From assembly GCA_020073305.1 (NCBI GenBank), contig JAIQFK010000007.1, forward strand, positions 248,001 through 312,000: a stretch of DNA of 64,000 nucleotides. The letters are read 5' to 3'. The stretch is from Terriglobia bacterium. Its GTDB lineage: Bacteria; Acidobacteriota; Terriglobia; Bryobacterales; Bryobacteraceae. Shown here piece by piece: positions 62,690 through 64,000 of this stretch; position 1 is the stretch's first letter, and every line of letters starts with the position of its first letter. Under the pieces are notes generated by a model. It saw only the letters and a list, made by a program, of their open reading frames with translations, ran no database searches and was not told where the DNA came from. The position numbers and the translations under genes are program-made.

Positions 62690-64000
62690 ATGTCTCACTC
62701 GCCTGAATTAGATTTCCGGGAGTCTCCGCGGCATCGGCGCGACTTTCTCCAGATAGCCGTCGCCGGTGCGGCAGCGCTCGCTTGGCCGCACCGGGCGCGG
62801 GCCGATGCACATGACCTTGCCCCGGTTCGCGCGGAGGTCGAAAAGCGTCATCACCAAGCGGTAGAGCGTCTGCAGGAGTGGATCCGCCAGCCGTCGATTG
62901 CCGCTGAAAATCGCGGCATGACCGAGGGCTGCGATCTGACGATGCGCCTGTTGCGCGATGCGGGATTTGGCGAAGTCAAGAAGGTTCCTACCGACGGGCA
63001 GCCCGGCATTTTCGCCACCCTTGATGCCGGCGCTTCCCGAAGCGTTGGGGTCTACTTCATGTATGACGTGAAACAGGTGGACCCGGCGGAGTGGTCCTCG
63101 CCGCCTTGGGAGGCCGCGCTCGTCGAGAAGTCTGGAGTCGGCAGGGTAATCATGGGGCGCGGCGCGGTGAACCAGAAGGGGCCGGAGTCCGCGTTCCTCG
63201 GCGCGCTCCATGCCATTCGCGGCGCCGGCCGCAAGATCCCGGTGAATCTGGTGCTGGTAGCCGAGGGTGAGGAGGAGATTGGTTCTCCCCACTTCCCTCA
63301 GATCGTGCGCCGTCCAGAGGTACAAGCGGCGCTCGCGCGTTCGATTGGGGTCGTCATGCCGGCGGCTTCGCAGGATCTCGATGGCGTTGTGACCATCACC
63401 CTCGGAGCCAAGGGCGTCGTCGAACTCGAGCTGGTTTCGAGCGGTGAACGCTGGGGCCGCGGGCCTCGCCACGACATCCACTCGAGCAACAAGGCGCGCG
63501 TCGACAGCCCCGCCTGGCATCTCGTGCAGGCGCTCGCGACGCTGGTCTCGCCCGACGGCAACACGCCCGCCATTGAGGGTTTCGCCGCTAAAGCCCGCCC
63601 GATTTCCGAGGCCGAAAAGACGATGATCCATGAAGCCGCGCGCCGCCTCGACGAAGCCACCGCGAAAAAGCAGCTCGCCGTCGACCGGTGGGTCGACGAC
63701 GTGAACTGGCAGGAGGCTCTGGAACGCCTCGTGTCGCGGCCTACCGTCAACATCGAGGGCCTGGTCGGCGGCTATACCGGTCCGGGCGGGAAAACCATTC
63801 TGCCCCACCGTGCGGTGGCCAAGCTCGATCTCCGTCTGGTGCCGGACATGACGGCCGCCGGGGCGCTCGCGGCGCTCAAGGCGCATCTGGCCAAGCAGGG
63901 CTTCAGCGACATCGAAGTCAATATGACCGGCGGATATGATCCTACCAGCACGCCCGCCGATGCCGGACTCATCCGGGCGCAATCCGCCCTGTACCGGCGA
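62690..64000 (+). CDS. Tat-exported M20-like peptidase, 3' truncated, metal ligands altered
   Basis: The frame from ATG 62690 (AAGGAG at 62682-62687) is open to the window edge; 437 residues are visible. A Tat leader (RRDFLQIAVAGAAALAWP) is followed by the M20 peptidase fold. Usually M20 enzymes have a GHxDVxP strand and a GRGAxDDKG segment; here the first reads YFMYDVKQVDP and the second MGRGAVNQKGPES, so the first His ligand and the bridging Asp are replaced. The EE pair in LVAEGEEEIGSPHFPQ is kept. The lid domain (HDIHSSNKARVDSPAWHLVQ) is complete. The protein may be inactive, use a different metal set or be a dedicated subfamily. Confidence 0.85.
   Translation, partial: MSHSPELDFRESPRHRRDFLQIAVAGAAALAWPHRARADAHDLAPVRAEVEKRHHQAVERLQEWIRQPSIAAENRGMTEGCDLTMRLLRDAGFGEVKKVPTDGQPGIFATLDAGASRSVGVYFMYDVKQVDPAEWSSPPWEAALVEKSGVGRVIMGRGAVNQKGPESAFLGALHAIRGAGRKIPVNLVLVAEGEEEIGSPHFPQIVRRPEVQAALARSIGVVMPAASQDLDGVVTITLGAKGVVELELVSSGERWGRGPRHDIHSSNKARVDSPAWHLVQALATLVSPDGNTPAIEGFAAKARPISEAEKTMIHEAARRLDEATAKKQLAVDRWVDDVNWQEALERLVSRPTVNIEGLVGGYTGPGGKTILPHRAVAKLDLRLVPDMTAAGALAALKAHLAKQGFSDIEVNMTGGYDPTSTPADAGLIRAQSALYRR

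Noticed and set aside
62708-63982. 424-codon minus-strand open frame
   Set aside because: The plus strand here encodes a clear Tat leader plus M20-like fold that runs off the window; the minus frame has no recognisable domain.

Overview
The window reads as chromosomal DNA from an acidobacterium of the Bryobacterales / Candidatus Solibacter type. I infer this from gene families, not from a search. They include a VWFA-related protein of the acidobacterial type, a large TonB-dependent receptor with an N-terminal carboxypeptidase-regulatory domain, a secreted Ig-like protein with a Solibacter-type C-terminal domain, CRTAC1/ASPIC-UnbV and TPR proteins, a PEP-CTERM protein, many Tat or Sec leader peptides, GC-rich codon use, and several families of dispersed palindromic repeats. 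No tRNA, rRNA, CRISPR array, insertion sequence or phage gene was seen.

Layout. 1-6.8 kb: the 3' end of corA, a VWA protein, a sugar isomerase-like protein, a polytopic membrane protein, DinB and glycerol-3-phosphate dehydrogenase. 6.8-12.5 kb: a minus-strand aromatic amino acid operon in the order trpC-trpF-trpB-trpA-chorismate mutase-DAHP synthase-tyrA. 12.6-21.2 kb: mostly exported proteins (TPR, YHS-like, beta-barrel, two large surface proteins, two hypotheticals). 21.3-25.1 kb: a heat-shock operon dnaK-dnaJ-hspR with an unusual 14-bp tandem array and one inverted copy between dnaK and dnaJ. 25.1-28.1 kb: a flavin reductase, a CbiX-like protein, DUF1990, a CBS protein and a PEP-CTERM protein. 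28.6-33.7 kb: a TonB receptor and an amidohydrolase. 33.9-38.6 kb: a signalling block of Usp, hybrid kinase, stand-alone receiver and NtrC-type regulator.

38.7-45.4 kb: a tightly coupled seven-gene minus-strand cluster. It holds a Tat molybdopterin oxidoreductase, a Tat alkaline-phosphatase-fold protein, an HEXXH protein, a 79-aa protein, a TPR protein, an ASPIC/UnbV protein and a small exported protein. This is the best candidate for an undescribed system. 45.5-55 kb: small membrane proteins, an amidohydrolase, an APC permease, a degenerate SDR, a WYL regulator, a beta-helix protein and a methyltransferase. 55-60.4 kb: a coupled cassette of TonB receptor, periplasmic binding protein and hybrid histidine kinase. 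60.4-64 kb: L-rhamnose mutarotase, a cytochrome/copper-monooxygenase protein, an uncertain small ORF and a truncated M20-like peptidase that seems to lack metal ligands.

The most unusual DNA-level features are the dnaK-dnaJ array, whose single inverted copy ends 7 nt before the dnaJ start codon, and three families of inverted-repeat elements that sit on or next to stop codons. One of these pairs appears to have been absorbed into the N-terminus of the TPR protein.
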